The notes beneath the pieces are model-generated. The model did not search any database and had not been told where the DNA came from. It was given only the letters and a program-made list of their open reading frames with translations. From Paulownia fortunei (Eukaryota; Streptophyta; Magnoliopsida; Lamiales; Paulowniaceae): a stretch of 64,000 bases of DNA. The stretch covers positions 2,170,001 through 2,234,000 of the forward strand of contig CM033122.1 of NCBI GenBank assembly GCA_019321725.1. The letters are read 5' to 3'. Positions 63,101-64,000 of the stretch are shown in pieces; the stretch's first letter is position 1, and each line of letters opens with the position of its first letter. Made by a program: the position numbers and the translations under genes.

Positions 63101-64000
63101 TACTAAACTCTTGAAATTCACCTTACAATATATTTTGAAAAAAAAAAAATATATATATATATATATAAAATAAATATGAGAAGATAAATATAAGTCACCA
63201 ACATCTATTTACAATCCCTACATCAAACAAAAAAAATTTCCATTACAAACCCTAAAAACACATATTAAATAAAATACGGGGCGGGTCCAATAGGATCCGT
63301 TACCCGCCCCGGACCCGCCCGGGTTTAAAAAATCTAAACGTTACCCGTCCCAAAACCGTTTAGCCGGGTTTGAACCCGCCCCGAACGGGGCGAGTTTGTT
63401 ACGGGGCCAGGCCATCCCTATACATCACCACTTAACTTATGAAAATTGAAAAAGAATATTCTTGTAAACCCTCATATACATGAATAGTTCGAACACCACT
63501 GGCCTAGAAACTAAGAAAACCCATCTCCAATGAAGTTCACAAGAATCTGGTAAAGCAATTGGGAGTAGCGTTAGAAAAATGTAACAGCAATCGTTAGTGT
63601 CAATCACTCTTTGGAAGCAAAACTAGAATGCTTGCAGCAAAGTACAATAAATTTCTCTATAACAAGTTACCAATATTATCCCTTTATACTGGGGACCAGA
63701 TCAGGACCAGGTAAACTCATCAAGGAAGTCAGTACTGGAACAAAAACAAATAAAATTGCCAGAACTGAAATTTCAAACACTATGATTTCATTAAGATGAC
63801 AAGTAAACAGGACTCAGAGAGCATTAAATTCCTACAATGCAGTAAAATAGCCATATAAAGAAGGAAATGGACTAGTACGAACAAACATGCGAATACCTTG
63901 AATTTGGTAATCTATTGCTTTGAGTGCCTCTAGTTGCTGTACCACTTGTCCAGAGATCTTCCCCATCCATGGCTCTCCTAGTCAAAGGAACAGAAGAGTT
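60180..64000 (-). CDS. Membrane-bound RING-H2 E3 ubiquitin ligase, 5' end outside the window
   Basis: Four visible minus-strand exons, 63897-64000 (incomplete at the window edge), 61678-61803, 61287-61578 and 60180-60383; phases agree and about 241 C-terminal residues are visible. Seen: KMALDCFFAVWFVVGNVWIF (membrane segment), then CIVFLTFSCIGYAMPFILC with CCCLPCIISVLG (membrane, cysteine-rich), then a linker with AAGTEKERAISGEDA. The RING-H2 domain reads CCICLTKYVNNDELRELPC, then SHFFHKDCVDKWL and SCPLC, carrying all eight zinc ligands in C3H2C3 order. From the family this is an E3 ligase anchored in endomembranes with the RING facing the cytosol. It resembles the Arabidopsis At1g12760/At4g11680 group, but I am not sure of the exact orthologue. 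The protein ends about 25 residues after the RING, shorter than some relatives that carry a long tail. Confidence 0.9.
62682..62759. repeat. 39-base tandem duplication
   Basis: The unit beginning TCAACTAGAGCATGTTG occurs at 62,682-62,720 and 62,721-62,759 with two or three mismatches. It lies in the long intron of the RING gene. Confidence 0.88.
62931..63420. mobile_element. hAT-type MITE with 8-bp target site duplication
   Basis: A 490-base element lies in the 2.1-kb intron (61,804-63,896) of the RING gene. It begins TAGGGATGGC and ends GCCATCCCTA, a perfect 10-base terminal inverted repeat. Both sides carry the same 8 bases, TACATCAC (62,923-62,930 and 63,421-63,428), the target duplication length of the hAT superfamily. 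Subterminal regions are packed with GGGCGGGT / ACCCGCCC motifs in both orientations. The centre is AT-rich with an A run and a TA tract (63,128-63,167). No transposase is encoded, so it is non-autonomous. Confidence 0.9.

Noticed and set aside
1..64000. Search for an undescribed multigene system or gene cluster
   Set aside because: All substantial reading frames belong to known or conserved plant gene families with independent promoters; no cluster of unknown genes is present.

Overview
This window is nuclear DNA of a flowering plant, most likely a core eudicot. It has AT-rich intergenic DNA, many GT-AG introns with T-rich 3' ends, and proteins that match plant families closely. By remembered similarity the proteins look asterid-like, but the species cannot be named from the sequence. 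Nothing suggests bacterial, viral or organellar DNA. I see no CRISPR array, operon or rRNA gene. Exons were joined by hand from reading frame, GT-AG signals and remembered homologues; every junction was checked for phase.

Layout from left to right. (1) 759-3811 (+): Golgi Qa-SNARE SYP32, 5 exons. (2) 5456-8817 (+): a conserved Lys/Glu-rich plant protein of unknown function, 3 exons. (3) 12750-33128 (+): TIC236, the giant TamB-type chloroplast import protein, 23 coding exons and about 2,231 residues; it fills a third of the window. (4) 33871-39248 (-): a PsbP-domain thylakoid-lumen protein (PPD5-like), 11 exons, tail to tail with TIC236. (5) 40520-42670 (+): an intronless P-class PPR protein, head to head with the PsbP gene. 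(6) 45426-47110 (-): expansin-like B, 5 exons. (7) 50188-51926 (+): a class B J-protein, 3 exons. (8) 52842-57403 (-): a TFIIS-M/SPOC domain protein whose last exon has a one-base frame break. (9) 60180-64000 (-): a membrane RING-H2 E3 ligase cut off by the right edge of the window, with a hAT-type MITE in one intron.

The genes do not form one pathway. Three neighbours do serve plastid or organelle functions: TIC236 (protein import across the envelope), the PsbP-domain protein (imported, then carried to the thylakoid lumen) and the PPR protein (organelle RNA). The order SPOC / PsbP-like / TIC236 resembles two duplicated Arabidopsis segments (At2g25640-At2g25660 and At5g11430-At5g11450).

I did not find a previously undescribed biological system. 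The best leads are the frame break in the SPOC gene, the complete hAT MITE with perfect 8-bp target duplications, two unusual splice choices in TIC236, and the predicted RNA target of the PPR protein.
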